Source: Avena insularis (lineage: Eukaryota; Streptophyta; Magnoliopsida; Poales; Poaceae). From it: DNA of 64,000 nt. The translations under genes were made by a program, and so were the position numbers. The stretch spans positions 157,394,149 through 157,458,148 of the forward strand of contig CM042697.1 in NCBI GenBank assembly GCA_023614405.1. The letters run 5' to 3'. A model generated the notes under the pieces. It saw only the letters and a list, made by a program, of their open reading frames with translations, did not search any database and had not been told where the DNA came from. Shown here piece after piece: positions 45,467 through 57,162 of the stretch. Each line of letters starts with the position of its first letter. Positions within the stretch are counted from its first letter, which is position 1.

Positions 45467-45973
45467 TTACAATCCTATCTCACTGGATCTGTTGGCTAAC
45501 ACAATGTTTCTAGAAGCAATCAGCCTATCTTGCTCACATGATTCCATCACTAAGTCTATAATGTCTCCTCTTAAGGTTTGGTTGGTAGCTTCCAACTCTT
45601 GGGTATGTTCCTTCTCTTTCCTTAGATCATTTTGGAGGTTGAGCATTCTGCACTTGACTCTATCACCAAGTTCTTTGATGGTCTTCCAAGCTGCATCCCT
45701 TGCTGATTCAAAGAATGTAGGGTGCACCACTGAATTGGTGAACATGCAGAACCCTTTTTCCTGATGGTTGTCTTCCTTGTTTTTATACAAGTGAAGTTGC
45801 ACCCACCAGTATTCCACTCCTTCATCCATCACAGGAAAACCTTTGTACACAGCTGCACCTTGTATCTCTAATGCAACCATGAGGTCCTTGAGAGCCTTGG
45901 GGAATTCTGTCTCACACTCCAAAGTCATTGTCATGAGTGGTCCTTTCCTTACGGCTTCGTTGATGGAGTTCAT
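45467..45973 (-). CDS. Gypsy-B ORF A, accessory protein of unknown function
   Basis: This 168-codon open frame is collinear with 9752-10258 without gaps. It has a compact N-terminal half with an invariant VEYWWVQLHLYKNKEDNH block and a predicted coiled-coil C-terminal half. It sits between the primer site and ORF B. No known domain is recognised. Unspliced full-length RNA would present it as the first ORF. Confidence 0.78.
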   Translation of the reverse strand: MNSINEAVRKGPLMTMTLECETEFPKALKDLMVALEIQGAAVYKGFPVMDEGVEYWWVQLHLYKNKEDNHQEKGFCMFTNSVVHPTFFESARDAAWKTIKELGDRVKCRMLNLQNDLRKEKEHTQELEATNQTLRGDIIDLVMESCEQDRLIASRNIVLANRSSEIGL

Positions 45974-46100
45974 CTACAAATAGAGATGAGAGAGAAGATT
46001 AGAAAAGTTTTACGAGAAGAATAGACAAGTGTAGAAGTTGCTGAAATTTTTTCCTTAGTGGTTTCCAATCCTAGGGTCATAATCCTACAGGCAACACAGT

Positions 46101-46112
46101 GCTCTGATACCA
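46101..46112 (-). other. Gypsy-B primer binding site (initiator Met tRNA type)
   Basis: TGGTATCAGAGC on the minus strand, two bases inside the 5' LTR, identical to Gypsy-A. Confidence 0.92.
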
Positions 46113-46114
46113 TC

Positions 46115-49100
46115 TGTAAGATCCCTCCTTTATAAAGGAAAAGGATCCCTGTGATTGCAATGCTAGTCCCTGGATCATTGCTAGCATCCACAGTTTAAGA
46201 TGAAGTTCACAGATACAAAGGTCATTTACTACATCCATTCCAGAGATAAACATAGTCTTTACAACTCAAGGCCACATGCCTAATACAAGAGTTTGAATAA
46301 GTAAATAAATATAAGTCTTCATCTTCATGTGCCACAGGCAAACATGTTGAGTGTAGACTCATGACACCTAATCCTCATCAGAGTAACCTGCAACATCACA
46401 AGTTACAGGCACAGTGGGTCAATACTTTGGAATAGTATTGGCAAGTGATTCCTTAGTATATTTTAAGTGGACTAGATACTATATGCAAATTTGGCTAAGT
46501 GTAGCTTGGCTTACTTTGCTCAAAATAGGTTTTGCCTATTAGTTGAAATCACTAAGTTTTTCTTTGTCAAAACTTTTCCCAAGGAACCACCAATAGACAT
46601 TGAGGTCCTTCACCCTTGTTCACCCACAAATTTTTACTTAGAAATTGGGATGAGGAGATTCTTGATAGCTTCCATGCCTTGATGCTCAAGTTGTCCATTG
46701 CCATGGACTTGGCTAAGTACTTAGATTTTTCCATCTACAGAGGTTGTGCACTTTCCCCACCAGACTTGGTTTCACCAAGACAGGACCTTTCAGAATCCTT
46801 CCCTTAGACCAAATGGACGCGCTCCAACCTATCATTCCCACTACCACCAACTGTCCAAATGGCTAAGTTCTAGCAACTTATGTGATCCAGGCAGAGCCCA
46901 TATTGCCAAGTGGCTGCACTAGAAGCTTCTCAACACTTGGCCTCTAAAATCTCTTTGTTCCTGGGTGGCTTACCACAAGTGAGATACACAAGGTAAACCA
47001 TGGCCATGGGCCTTGTGTAACCACTCAACCAAAAACCACCAATCAAGTCCCTTTCCACCCAGGTGATTCATTGACTTAGTTGTTTGATTAAGTAAAACAA
47101 GTCAAAAGACTTAGAAATATTTTCATCATAGCATGTATAATTCACCAACCCTTGTTTGCTACTAGCTAGGCTAAGCATGGCATAGATAGTAACTTAACTT
47201 GGAAATTTCCTAGAAATTCTACAACTAGGATTTCCCATCATGGCATTAGGCAAAAAAATATTAACATGCAAGACTTCGCAAAATATTTCTAATGCTTAGT
47301 ATAAAACATAGGGTTGGAAATATCATGAAGTACCACTTGCCTTGGTAGTTGGGAGAGTAGCACTCTTCACAATCACAATCACTAGTACCAAAATCTACAC
47401 ATAGAATATAGCTACAATCACATACAAGATATATTCAACCAAAAATATATATGCATGCATGCAAGATGCTAAATGATGATTTTTAGAACTCAACCAAGCA
47501 AGTGCATAGTACTGAATCTTAAACAAGTCAAAAACTTGCCAAACCAAGTTTATTTGACACTAAAAACAATTCCTAAACATTTCATATACTCAAATAAGCC
47601 CTACACATGTTTCTGCAAATAAAGCTATTTTAATAGAAGAAAAACTTTAAACACATTGCATAAATGGAAAGAGCTTGCTCTCCTGATTCCAACGGTACAA
47701 AATGTGTCAAATTCTAACGTGGGGATCAAAAGTTATAGATAATTCAAAATTGGATATAAATCAGATTCAAAATCTTTTTTTAAAATCAAACCCTAGCCAC
47801 GTGTCTGTTTCCTATTGGTCGATAACGTTTCACTCAGGATCACCCTTCCGCGCCGTCAGATCAAGTTAGATCCAACGCGCCAGATCAAAAGAAAACGTTT
47901 CGTCCAGATTTAATTTAAACCGCAAGATCTACATCTAACGGCTGCTGTTGCTTTGACCATAGCCTAGCGGCGCTAGCGGCGGCGACTAGCGGCTGCGTGT
48001 CTGTCAGCGGCGGTGCCGGCGTTCTAGGTCGCCCGGGGAGGGGAGAGGATGCTCACCAGAACCGCCGTGTCGAGGTGAAGCTCCACGTGTCTCTGGTTGG
48101 CGAAGGGGCGCTCGGAGTCGTCGTGGATTCCTCGCCGGAGTTCGCGAATGCGTCGGGTACGGCTGCTGGTCGACGTTGGCGAGGTTCTGCGTCGCGCTAA
48201 GACAAGAGGAGGACACCATTATATGCACAAGACGTTATCAAACAAAGGGCAAGGGGCGGCTGGTACTTACGGGGAGAGGTCGCCGGAGTTCGAGAAGATT
48301 GTGGCGGCGCTCAGTCATTGTCGTTGCCGAGGCTGCAGACCATGCGCGAGCAAAAGGGAGGTGTCAGTAGATGCGCACGGAGCTGCAGAGCATGCTAGTA
48401 TGAAACATGGACAGAGGGGGGCACGGTGCTCACCGGAATTCGTCGGCGAGGTCGTCGGAACAGCGGCAGTGTCTGACGAGTTGCGAGCAGCCTGGTGGCG
48501 TGGAGAGGAAATTGGGTGAGGTGAAATGGCCGCGAGAGGGAGGGGCTTAAGTAGGTAGGAGCTCGACAAGAAACGCCTGGTGAATCAATGCCAATTACGC
48601 CGCAGAATCAACACAGCAACGGCCAGCGGCAACGTGCTCCTCACGAAATTTGGGGGAAGACGACGATGACGTGGACAGGGCCCGCATGTCAGCGAATAGA
48701 ACAGAGAGGGAGTGGGGTCCGAGTGTCAGCGACTCTGGGGGTGCTTCTGCGCGTGAGAGTGAGATAGAGAGGGGACCCGGGTGGGCTAGCTGGGCTGGAT
48801 CTGCTGATGGGCTCAAAGTCTGGCGCCGGCCCCTTTCATTTTCTTTATTGCTTTTCTATTTCTGATTTGTTTTTCTGTAATGAATTTCAAATGATTTCAA
48901 ATTCAAATTGAAATCAAATCTTTTCAGGAATTTTGTAGGGTGTAACATTCACAATTCTAGGCATAGAAACATGTGGTCTCTCTGTTCAAGCTTGGTTCTT
49001 TTGAATAAACAGTGCTATAGCACTTGATTTGGAAATGTTTTAAAAAATGGTTTTGAAACCATTTTTATTTTGTATATATTTTGTCCAACTCCACACTTAA

Positions 49101-49304
49101 TCCAATCAACAAGGAAGCAAACAAACTTGGTTTAAAACACTTAAGCTCTCAAATGGGGATGGTCATTTGATTTAAGTTTGCTCACATAAAATGATAGCAC
49201 TATGTGCTTCTGTTTTCTTGAAAATGGTTTGAAAATGATCTCAACATTTTATGCATGCATGAATGATATGCAATCTTTGAAATCATGATTTTAGGGATGT
49301 TACA
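46115..49304 (-). repeat. Gypsy-B 5' LTR
   Basis: This 3.19-kb LTR starts TGTAAGATCC and ends GATGTTACA. The TACTTAAG promoter-like element on the minus strand lies near 48546. Open frames within the GC-rich block (47997-48519) have no support as genes. Confidence 0.93.
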
Positions 49305-49309
49305 GACAC

Positions 49310-49745
49310 AAGCTTATCGGCGTAACCCGACATCTTGAGTACATGCTCACTTACGGAGTTGTTCTCTTCCATCATGCAACTAAAGAACTTTTCTGAAGTA
49401 TTATAACTCTCTATAGGAGCATGGGTGTCGAATCATTTTCAACTCACCCATTGTATCAAAAGCATTGCCATTTTCGAAACACTTTTGAAGTTCTAGATCT
49501 AGCCCATACAATATGCCGCAATGAACTAAGTTTTGGTCCTCCCGACGAGTCGGATAGACATTCTTTTCCTCGTCAGGGGCATCATCAAGTGGTGGGAGGC
49601 CTAGCGGCGCTTCTAGCACATATTGCTTTTGTGCAGTAGTGAGGAGAATCCTCAAATTCATGGCCCAGTCGGTAAAGTTGCTACCGTTTGTTGCAAGTTT
49701 CTCTTTCTCCATGAACACATTGAAATTAAAACCAGGTGGTGCCAT
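49310..49745 (-). pseudogene. Copia-1 gag N-terminus
   Basis: ATG at 49745 opens a frame with NGSNFTDWAMNLRILL and QKQYVLEAPLG, typical of BARE/Angela gag. A frameshift near 49430 breaks it. The next block (YNTSEKFFSCMMEEN, then VLKMSGYADKL) continues in another frame to 49310 and then resumes at 36525 beyond Gypsy-B. Confidence 0.88.
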
Positions 49746-50783
49746 CTACAACAAAATTTGTAATGTTTAGACTAAGTTTATGATAGATTGAGTTCAACTA
49801 ATAAAAATTAAGAATTAACTCCCACTCAAAAACGACATCCCTCGTGCCTTTTTGGTGACTACATGAACCAAATCCACTACACCAAGTGTGATCATCACGT
49901 GAGTCGGTGTAGGTTCAAAGGCGAGCATCAAATGGGCATCATATATTTCATATGACTCATGCTTAACCTTTCAGTACGTGTACCGAGGCCATGTCTGTAC
50001 ATTCTAGGATCGCCAATTAAGAACCTTAGTATTCGCGTGTGTAACTGTCTCACACCTGAAATATGATCGTGGATCCAAGAACACCCAATCATCACGTCAT
50101 GTCTTGGAGCGACGAAACATAATCGGTGCATACTTAAGGGAGAACACATTTTTATCTTGACACCTAAATTAGGGATCATCTTATTATTCTAGTAAAAGGC
50201 CAAACAAGCAATATAAGATGCAACAAACATCATATGTTAATAAGTGGAATGATATGGTTCTTGCACTTGATCTCCATCATGTGCATCGTGGTATGATCCT
50301 CATCATACCTTTATGTGTAAGGCCAAGGTCTATGGAACTTACACGTTATGTGTGTTGTAAGAGTGTAGACTTATACCTCTACTTACAACATCACCATATC
50401 ATGACACTAGCCAGCAACAATCTACACTAGACGCCTCTAATTTATCCATTGTAAGTTTTACGTGGCTTAGGGCTTTCGAAGATATAACCGTTCTTACCTA
50501 TGAACATGAACCACAACGAGGATAACCAAATTGTTGACAAATCGTTGCAAATTATATATTGACTATAGTAGGAGAGATAGACACCCGCTAGCCACTTATG
50601 CAAAACTAGTTGCATGTCAAGCGTAGAACAGGTCTCATATGCAAGGACATGTAAAGTTTGTCTGGGCCGCTTCATCCACTATGCCACCAATATCCAAAGT
50701 ACAACTAAGAAGCAATAACATGATCAACATCACCCACATACTCATATGTGTACTACCCGTGCAAAGCATCTACACTTAGATCC
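49746..50783 (-). other. Copia-1 untranslated leader
   Basis: About 1 kb between the primer site and the gag ATG has no open frame above 85 codons and no recognised motif. A leader of this length is normal for BARE-like elements, where it holds packaging and dimerisation signals; I cannot locate those here. Confidence 0.6.
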
Positions 50784-50796
50784 GGCTCTGGTACCA
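50784..50796 (-). other. Copia-1 primer binding site (initiator Met tRNA type)
   Basis: The minus strand reads TGGTACCAGAGCC one base inside the 5' LTR. One base differs from the usual TGGTATCAGAGC. Confidence 0.9.
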
Positions 50797-50797
50797 C

Positions 50798-52453
50798 TGT
50801 AGGGTTTGTAGCATAGAAAACAAAAAAATTCCTACGATGGAAACAACTATGTACCAAGATCTATCAACTAGATACAAGCAACGGTCGGATATACATCCGT
50901 AGAAAACATACCCTTCAAGACAGACAAAGCTTAACGAGGTTAAACTCATGGTTGATGTAGATGATCTCTTGCCGATTTCAAGATCGAGAGGAAGTCCTAG
51001 CACTGCAAATCAGTTGCGCATTCGTGCTCGCACACATGTGCGAGGAACGAGCAACCTCCGCCTCCTCGCTCCAGTGATGCATCGGAACTACAACTCTTTC
51101 CTGCTGAATAGCCACCGGGAACATGTATCTTGCTAGTCCGAGACCATGGGGGTAAATACTAGAGGGGGGAGAGATCCTTCATGAGGAGGTGTGAGTGACA
51201 AGTGAGGAGGGGGGCTCCTTTTATAGGAGAAGGGGGGCACCCAAGGGGGTGGCCGCTGGCCATCGGGGCTGCCCCCTCCCCTCCTTCATTCATGTGGGTG
51301 GAAGCTCCACCCACAAAAAGCCCCTTCAATTTTCTCCACTCAAAATCCCACTCAAATTCCCATTAAATTTCCACCAAATTTAATGCAAACTCTCATTAAA
51401 TAAAACTACTTTTATTTATTCAGAATTTTGTCAATTACTTTAATGACAAACATTCACATATAACCCCTAGCTAGTATTTCATTTCACATGTAGAAACACT
51501 TTCTGCAATTTCACCTGAAACCAGTTTCGGTATCTAGTGAAATAAATTCCTACACTTTGTTATTCTTTTCAGCATGAAACTATTTGCTCCAAATGGTGTC
51601 GGTGACTCTTAAGTGTGTCACCCTACAGTTCACGAATAATGCGGACATGATCGAGACCCCTCTCAGATCAATAATCAGAAGCGGGACCTGGAGATCCATA
51701 CTGACTCCCACACATTCAACGATGACTTTCTTGTGATCGTGAGAACCTTTTACGCTAGTATCTTAAACCCTTTGTTTCGCGATATATTACATGTTCGAGA
51801 TTCGATCATCGGCATCTCCGTACCTAGTTTGATCTCGTTACTAACATGTACTCTTTTCTCGTTCCCGTGATATAACATTCTAGTGATCAAATCACTTGCT
51901 TGCAAGCTAATAAATGTGATATCACCGAGAGGGCCAAGAGCATATCTATCCGTCATCGGGATGAACAAATTCCACTCTCTATCCATGGGCCTCAACATAA
52001 CACTTTAGTAGTACTAAACCCATCTTTATAATCACCCTGTTACGGTGTGACGTTTGATGTTATCAAGATACTCTTCGAGTGTTAGTGATTGACATGATCT
52101 CATGGTCTAAGGATTAGGATCACTTTGTATGTTGTTATAGCAATATAAACTCAATGAATTTGATTGTAGTGCTATACTTCAGATGAATGTTCATCACACC
52201 ATTCCAATAATGGTGTGACCTCGTTATTAACAACATCCAATGTCCATGATCAGGAAACCTTGATCATCTTGTTAATCCACTAGCTAGTTTATAAGAGAGG
52301 CATAACTAGGAACTTTATGTTTGTTTATTAAACACACATGTATTAACGTTTCTAAATTAATAAAATTATAGCATGCAAAATAAACATCTATCATATACTT
52401 GGAATATACATAATAACCACTTTATTATTGCCTCTCAGGGCGTATTCCCTTCA
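50798..52453 (-). repeat. Copia-1 5' LTR with TATA box
   Basis: This 1656-bp LTR has TGTAGGG and CCCTTCA ends (plus view). The minus-strand TATAAAAGG at 51217-51225 is a good TATA box. It is the only complete copy; the 3' copy is split and truncated. Confidence 0.92.
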
Positions 52454-55400
52454 CCCCTTCATTTGTCCCTAGTATTTGTACAAGAGGGAGAGAGGCATAC
52501 CTTTCAAAATATCTACACACCAACAGCCACCCCTTCCCTCTCCACTTAGTGCTCAACCCCAGCACCCCACACCTCTCTCCCCGCCGCCCCTCTTGCCCTA
52601 TCTCATCCTAGCACCTTGTCCATGTCCAAGCATGGACATGATCCACCATGGACCATCTTCCCACTTGTTTATAAGCCAAGAGGCTAGTACATCCCTCCCC
52701 TGCCCTCTCATTCCACGCCCTCACCCCCACCTACCACACCAGAAGCCCTTGCTCTGCCTCTGGCCAGAGCCTCGCCATGTAGAGAAGCTCCACCCCTCTC
52801 GGGCATGCGAGCTCATCCACGCATGACCACTGGTCCTAGATTTTCCTTGTGTAATTTACCCTCTTATACGTACTCTCATCTCTCTACGCCTCATGTCCTG
52901 CCTTCTTTTCTCTTGCAGGGACACCGTAGGCCACCGCCCAACATCGTGGCCGAACCGAGTACCTCCTGCAAAACCCGAAGCTCCAGAGCCCCAGATCCGC
53001 TGCATGCAGCCCTCACAAACTCTCCAGGATCACCGCGTCGGAACCAACCTCTCCCTAGCAACATGCATGCCTCCCCGGTCCTTCTCCGGCGAGCTCCCAA
53101 GAGCACACCCGCGGTCACCGCCGTGTGAACCCCTCCCCGACACGGAACCCGCAACTCCCTCCCCTTGCCGAGGTCGCCATGGAGCTCCGCATCTCCCTGC
53201 ACCCTCACCACCATCTCCCCATGCCCAGTTGAGCCCCCCTTGATGAGATCTTCCTCCCTTAGGGTTCTGCCTACGACGTGCATTGGTAGATGAAGACGAC
53301 CACCCCGAACCGTCCGATCCACATATCCTGGATGGCCTAGATCTGCTGGTACCCTATTGCCGGCCACCATCGCCCACTGGTGGTCCCCGCTCCGTGGCCT
53401 TTGACTTACTCCCCGCGCACGTCGTCGAACCGCTATGGGCCTAATTTCCCTGCTGCGGCCCAGTTTTCCCCAAAAACCAGCCTAGTGACCACCCCCTTTT
53501 TCTTTTTAATAAATCTATTCTGGTTTCCAGATTCTCCCCTATCAGTTTAATTATTTTAGAAAATGTAAAATACCTCCAAATATTCATCTATCATTTTTCA
53601 CACATACCTGAATATCCACCCTAACATGCAGTATCCTTGCTTACCCAAAATATTTCATAAATAAATCCTAGAAAATAAAAGCCAGATGTGTTCCTTCCAC
53701 TATCAAATGATTCCATAGAGTTTGGTAAATCCAAATGGACTAAATCCAATTGGTACTGAAATATATTATCCATACCCTGCATGACACCCTGGACCTACTC
53801 AAATTTGCTTCCTGGTTTGCCCACAACAAAAATAAAAAAATAATACCATTCCTGTGTTTAGAAAATTATCGAGGTGAAACCAAATGATGTATTGGCCTAA
53901 TTCCAACTCTCTGTACATCTACATACCCATATATATCAAACCCCAGGAGCCCAAAATTTATTGAGCTCTCGTTGAATTTTTGGTGAATTAAAACTTTCTG
54001 TACATAGTTGATTCACTAATAAATCCACTATGTTAGTTCTGTTAATCCAAAAAGAGTGATTCCAATTTCTACAGAAAGATATTTCTAATACCTAACATGT
54101 TTCCCTGGAAACACTTCAAAATCTTCTTTAGATTAAATATGATGAAAAAGACAAATCTCATATAGTACTTCCTTTGGGAATTTCTTGAGGGTATTATGGT
54201 AATTATTTTACACAAGGAAATAATTTTTGGATCTCCATAATTTGTCTGATGAATTATTTCCTAAAACTAGAGTTTTATCCACTATAAAAATCATTATAAA
54301 TCAATGGAAATTGATAAAATAGTGAAACCACTTTTGTTGGATTCATTTTATCAATAACTACTTCGTGGTATCATTTTTATACAATGGTATCATACAGAAC
54401 AAGCCCTTGGTCAAAAACTCCTCTCTTAGGTAGTTCCTAGACTATAAATCCAAAAAGGATCTTCTCCCAATGCCTCCAAATCTTCTACTAATCTCATCAA
54501 ACCAATCATCCACCATCTTACTTCCTATTACATTGTATTTATATGTTGCTTGTTGTATGTATTGATGCTTGTATGCAATGTATTGATTGTGGTGTTGTTT
54601 GTTTGCATGTATGCTCAATAACGGCATTAGTTGCGATTGTGTGATGCCGAGAATAAGGAAGCATCGGTTTTCTCTTATTATTATTGTATTTAGAATACTG
54701 GTATTCTAAAGAAGTCACTGGACGTCTCCACAGGCAAGCCACCTTCTTGCTCATAAGCCCTTGTCCTATCGTTTTACTTCTGCATGTGTTATCTACTGTT
54801 TATGAAACTTCATTGCTTTACTTATGATGATCTTATATCTGGTAGTGGCTTGGCTCCTCCATCTAATACCATATGCACTACTAAGTGCAACCCCTTTCAT
54901 GACACCTACTTGCCCCTAGTATGGTAGATCGTTACTTAACACCATAACCCCTTGGAGACCCCGTTTTAGACAAAGCGAAAGTATAGGATGGGAAGACCCC
55001 AGGAAAAAGGCTTACAAAAATGTTTTATGAGAAAACCTTGGTGAGGCTTAGCCTACCAAGTGGATTGGAAAATGAGGAAGGTATTAGTTTAAAGAATGGC
55101 CAAACAAATGATGGAGGAAAAATGCTTACGAAAACACACCGGGATATACAGTTCTTAATGCTTGAGCGATTAACCCATGCAACCAAATTACTCTGGAATG
55201 GGACAGGGCTAGACTAGAAGTTTGTCTAATCTGGTATAGGTGCCTCACACTACTACCAGGGGAAAAAATCCCTGGAGCGTGGGCCTTCTATATCCAACGA
55301 AGGGTCTGCGGGCCTCCATGCGATACTATGAGCCCTCATTGAATGTGCACACCCGTCGAGGTGCAAAACACGCTCCGGTTGGCTTGGTAACTATATAGGG

Positions 55401-56257
55401 TGTCCCGGTTTTGAGGGGATTTACTTCATAGGGTAGGAACTTGTATCAGAGAGGGCATCCGGAAGGTCTTGACCGGTTTGTCAACCCATGATCGGTGTAG
55501 ATCAGGGACGGTTAATTTGATGGTGTGGGTACAGTGAACAACATCCTTAGAGTGTAAATCTATTCGAATTTCCGAGTCCTCGGTCATCGACGGTTGTGAT
55601 GTATGCTGTACGGTGGTGATGGTTTTGATTTCAAAAAGGACTTCGAAGAAGCAATGGCTTGGAAATGTTTTGACCATGGGATGGTCGGAAAAAGGAGGAA
55701 GGAGTTTGGTTATGGGATGACCGGAAGGGAAAACAAATGGGTGACCCAATCCTAGTGTTTTCTTAAAAAATTTCACAAAGGTTTCCAAATGTTTTTCAAA
55801 AAAGGAATAGAGATATGCTATATCTACCAGAGAAAACTAGTTTATAAAAGAACATTTTATGGAGCCATCCTACTATAGCCATATTGCATATACTTTATTT
55901 TGTTCTCTTAAGGTGGTTTGCGAGTACATCCAAAGTACTCACCGGCATTGTCCCTGGATACTTACTTGGCTAGACTTTCAGATGATCGAGAGGAATGATG
56001 GAGATGCTGACGTCTATGCGAGCTAAGCCATCTTCCCAGTCAGTTGCATATAGGTTAAGGCATGACATGGGCTTTGCGCTTGAAGACTTCTGCTATATGT
56101 GTTGTAATCGCCATAATGGCCACATTGTAAGTTTTGTAATCATCACTTTCTGGATGTTGTAATGATACTGGTTGGTTATGCTCACGGCTCACTGATCATG
56201 GGAATGTGAATTGTATGCATAACGGGTATTCTCGGACCGCAAATCCGGATTGACACA
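52454..56257 (+). mobile_element. LTR-X: long plus-strand LTR, left end lost to Copia-1
   Basis: About 3.8 kb without coding support. A pyrimidine-rich, CG-containing block (52476-53450) precedes AT-rich sequence, and the end (56060-56257) closes with GGATTGACACA. The layout parallels the Gypsy-A/B LTRs, so I infer the LTR of a related Gypsy element. After 56257 there is no primer site, so this is a 3' or solo LTR. The open frames at 52476-53370 lie in low-complexity GC sequence and are not accepted as genes. Confidence 0.6.
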
Positions 56258-57160
56258 CCGTCTAGACTAAACATCGCTATGAAAGATCAAATCTTTTCAT
56301 AGTCACCCTTTGAACGTTGTTGTGAACTCTTTCTCAACATGTTGACTATTTCATAGATGTGAAAAATCCATGCCTATTTCTTTATAGATCCAAATACAAC
56401 TGTAAGGTCTTGCACCATTTAGAGGGTCTTTCAAGTTCAAATATTGATTTCTCGTGTATGGAACTATAAGGGATTCTATGGCTTTAAGCCATCTGACGGA
56501 GTCAGGGAACATCATCCCTTCTTTTCATATAGTCGGTTCATTATTGTCAAACAACAATGATCTACTTTCAAATCCTAGTATTTGATTGTTTACCCGACCT
56601 ACTTGGTTCAATAGGAACTTAGACCTCCGTGACCACAACCTTTGAGGCACGTGAGCCATGAGCATTGTTGCTGCCTCCAGAACACTTTCCGACGCTTTGC
56701 AACTTTGATCATATAGCTAAGGTTCTTTTAACCTTATCAAAGTTCTATTGTCCTCCCACTTAACTTTTCACGGAAAAAATTCTTATAAAAGAAACTTTGA
56801 CGTGCTAAGTGACAAACATTTTTGTCTTCGGTGTTATGGAGAAATACGCAATGATTAGTCGAAATAACATACAAAGATAAGTTCATCTGATTTTGGCTGC
56901 AAACATCTTTCTTATGCATAGCAAACCAATTTTTAAGAAAGGACATGTTGAGTTTTATCCCAAAACATAACTTTATATGGTGTCATTTCAACGGATCATG
57001 ATGGAGCTCTTTTCAGTGAAAAAGCGGTAGTCTCTACAGCTTTTAATCTTTAAAATATAATGGCAGTTTTATGAATTACACCTTTGATCTTACCATGTTA
57101 AACAAGGTTTCATTGCATATCTCGATTATTCCATACTCATATGGTGTTTCAGGGATTAGG
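56258..57160 (-). pseudogene. Copia-2: decayed Copia integrase-to-RT fragment
   Basis: Minus-strand translation gives PETPYEYGIIE (near 57120), FLKNWFAMHKKDV (near 56930) and remains of the integrase C-terminus and RT start (WIYKEIG near 56390). It is collinear with 15070-15880 of Copia-1 but much more decayed. It has no LTR at either side: LTR-X begins on the left and Tat-2 sequence on the right. Confidence 0.75.
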
Positions 57161-57162
57161 CC

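Larger units (their letters stand above)
36531..49304 (-). mobile_element. Gypsy-B: Tekay/Del-type chromovirus with an open gag-pol
   Basis: A full element of about 12.8 kb, inserted in Copia-1 gag, with LTRs at 36531-39763 and 46115-49304 and GACAC duplications (36526-36530 and 49305-49309). The order is 5' LTR, ORF A, damaged ORF B, intact gag-pol, 3' LTR. It is the same family as Gypsy-A. About 8 differences separate its LTRs over the first 310 bp by eye, fewer than in Gypsy-A or Copia-1. It is therefore a younger insertion. The catalytic lesions in its polyprotein argue that this copy cannot transpose alone. Confidence 0.94.
637..52453 (-). mobile_element. Copia-1: Angela/BARE-like Copia retrotransposon, split by three nested elements
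   Basis: The 5' LTR (50798-52453), an initiator-Met-type primer site (50784-50796), gag start (49745), gag/protease remains (35720-36525), integrase, reverse transcriptase and RNase H (13706-16289), polypurine tract and 3' LTR (ending 13673) lie in the expected order on the minus strand. The GAG-pre-integrase and INT-RT-RH order marks the Copia superfamily. Gag opening residues and the LTR start resemble BARE/Angela/WIS elements of Triticeae. Reading resumes in register across the Gypsy-B and Tat-1 insertions. By eye about 17 differences separate the two LTRs over roughly 305 bp. The coding region is dead. The LTR-X base on the right side is CCCCT; the left duplicate is not visible. Confidence 0.9.

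Noticed and set aside
52476..53370. Possible host gene in the pyrimidine-rich part of LTR-X
   Set aside because: Overlapping frames on both strands are Pro/Ser/Arg-rich without domains or a consistent exon structure. The block parallels the GC-rich promoter blocks of the Gypsy LTRs.
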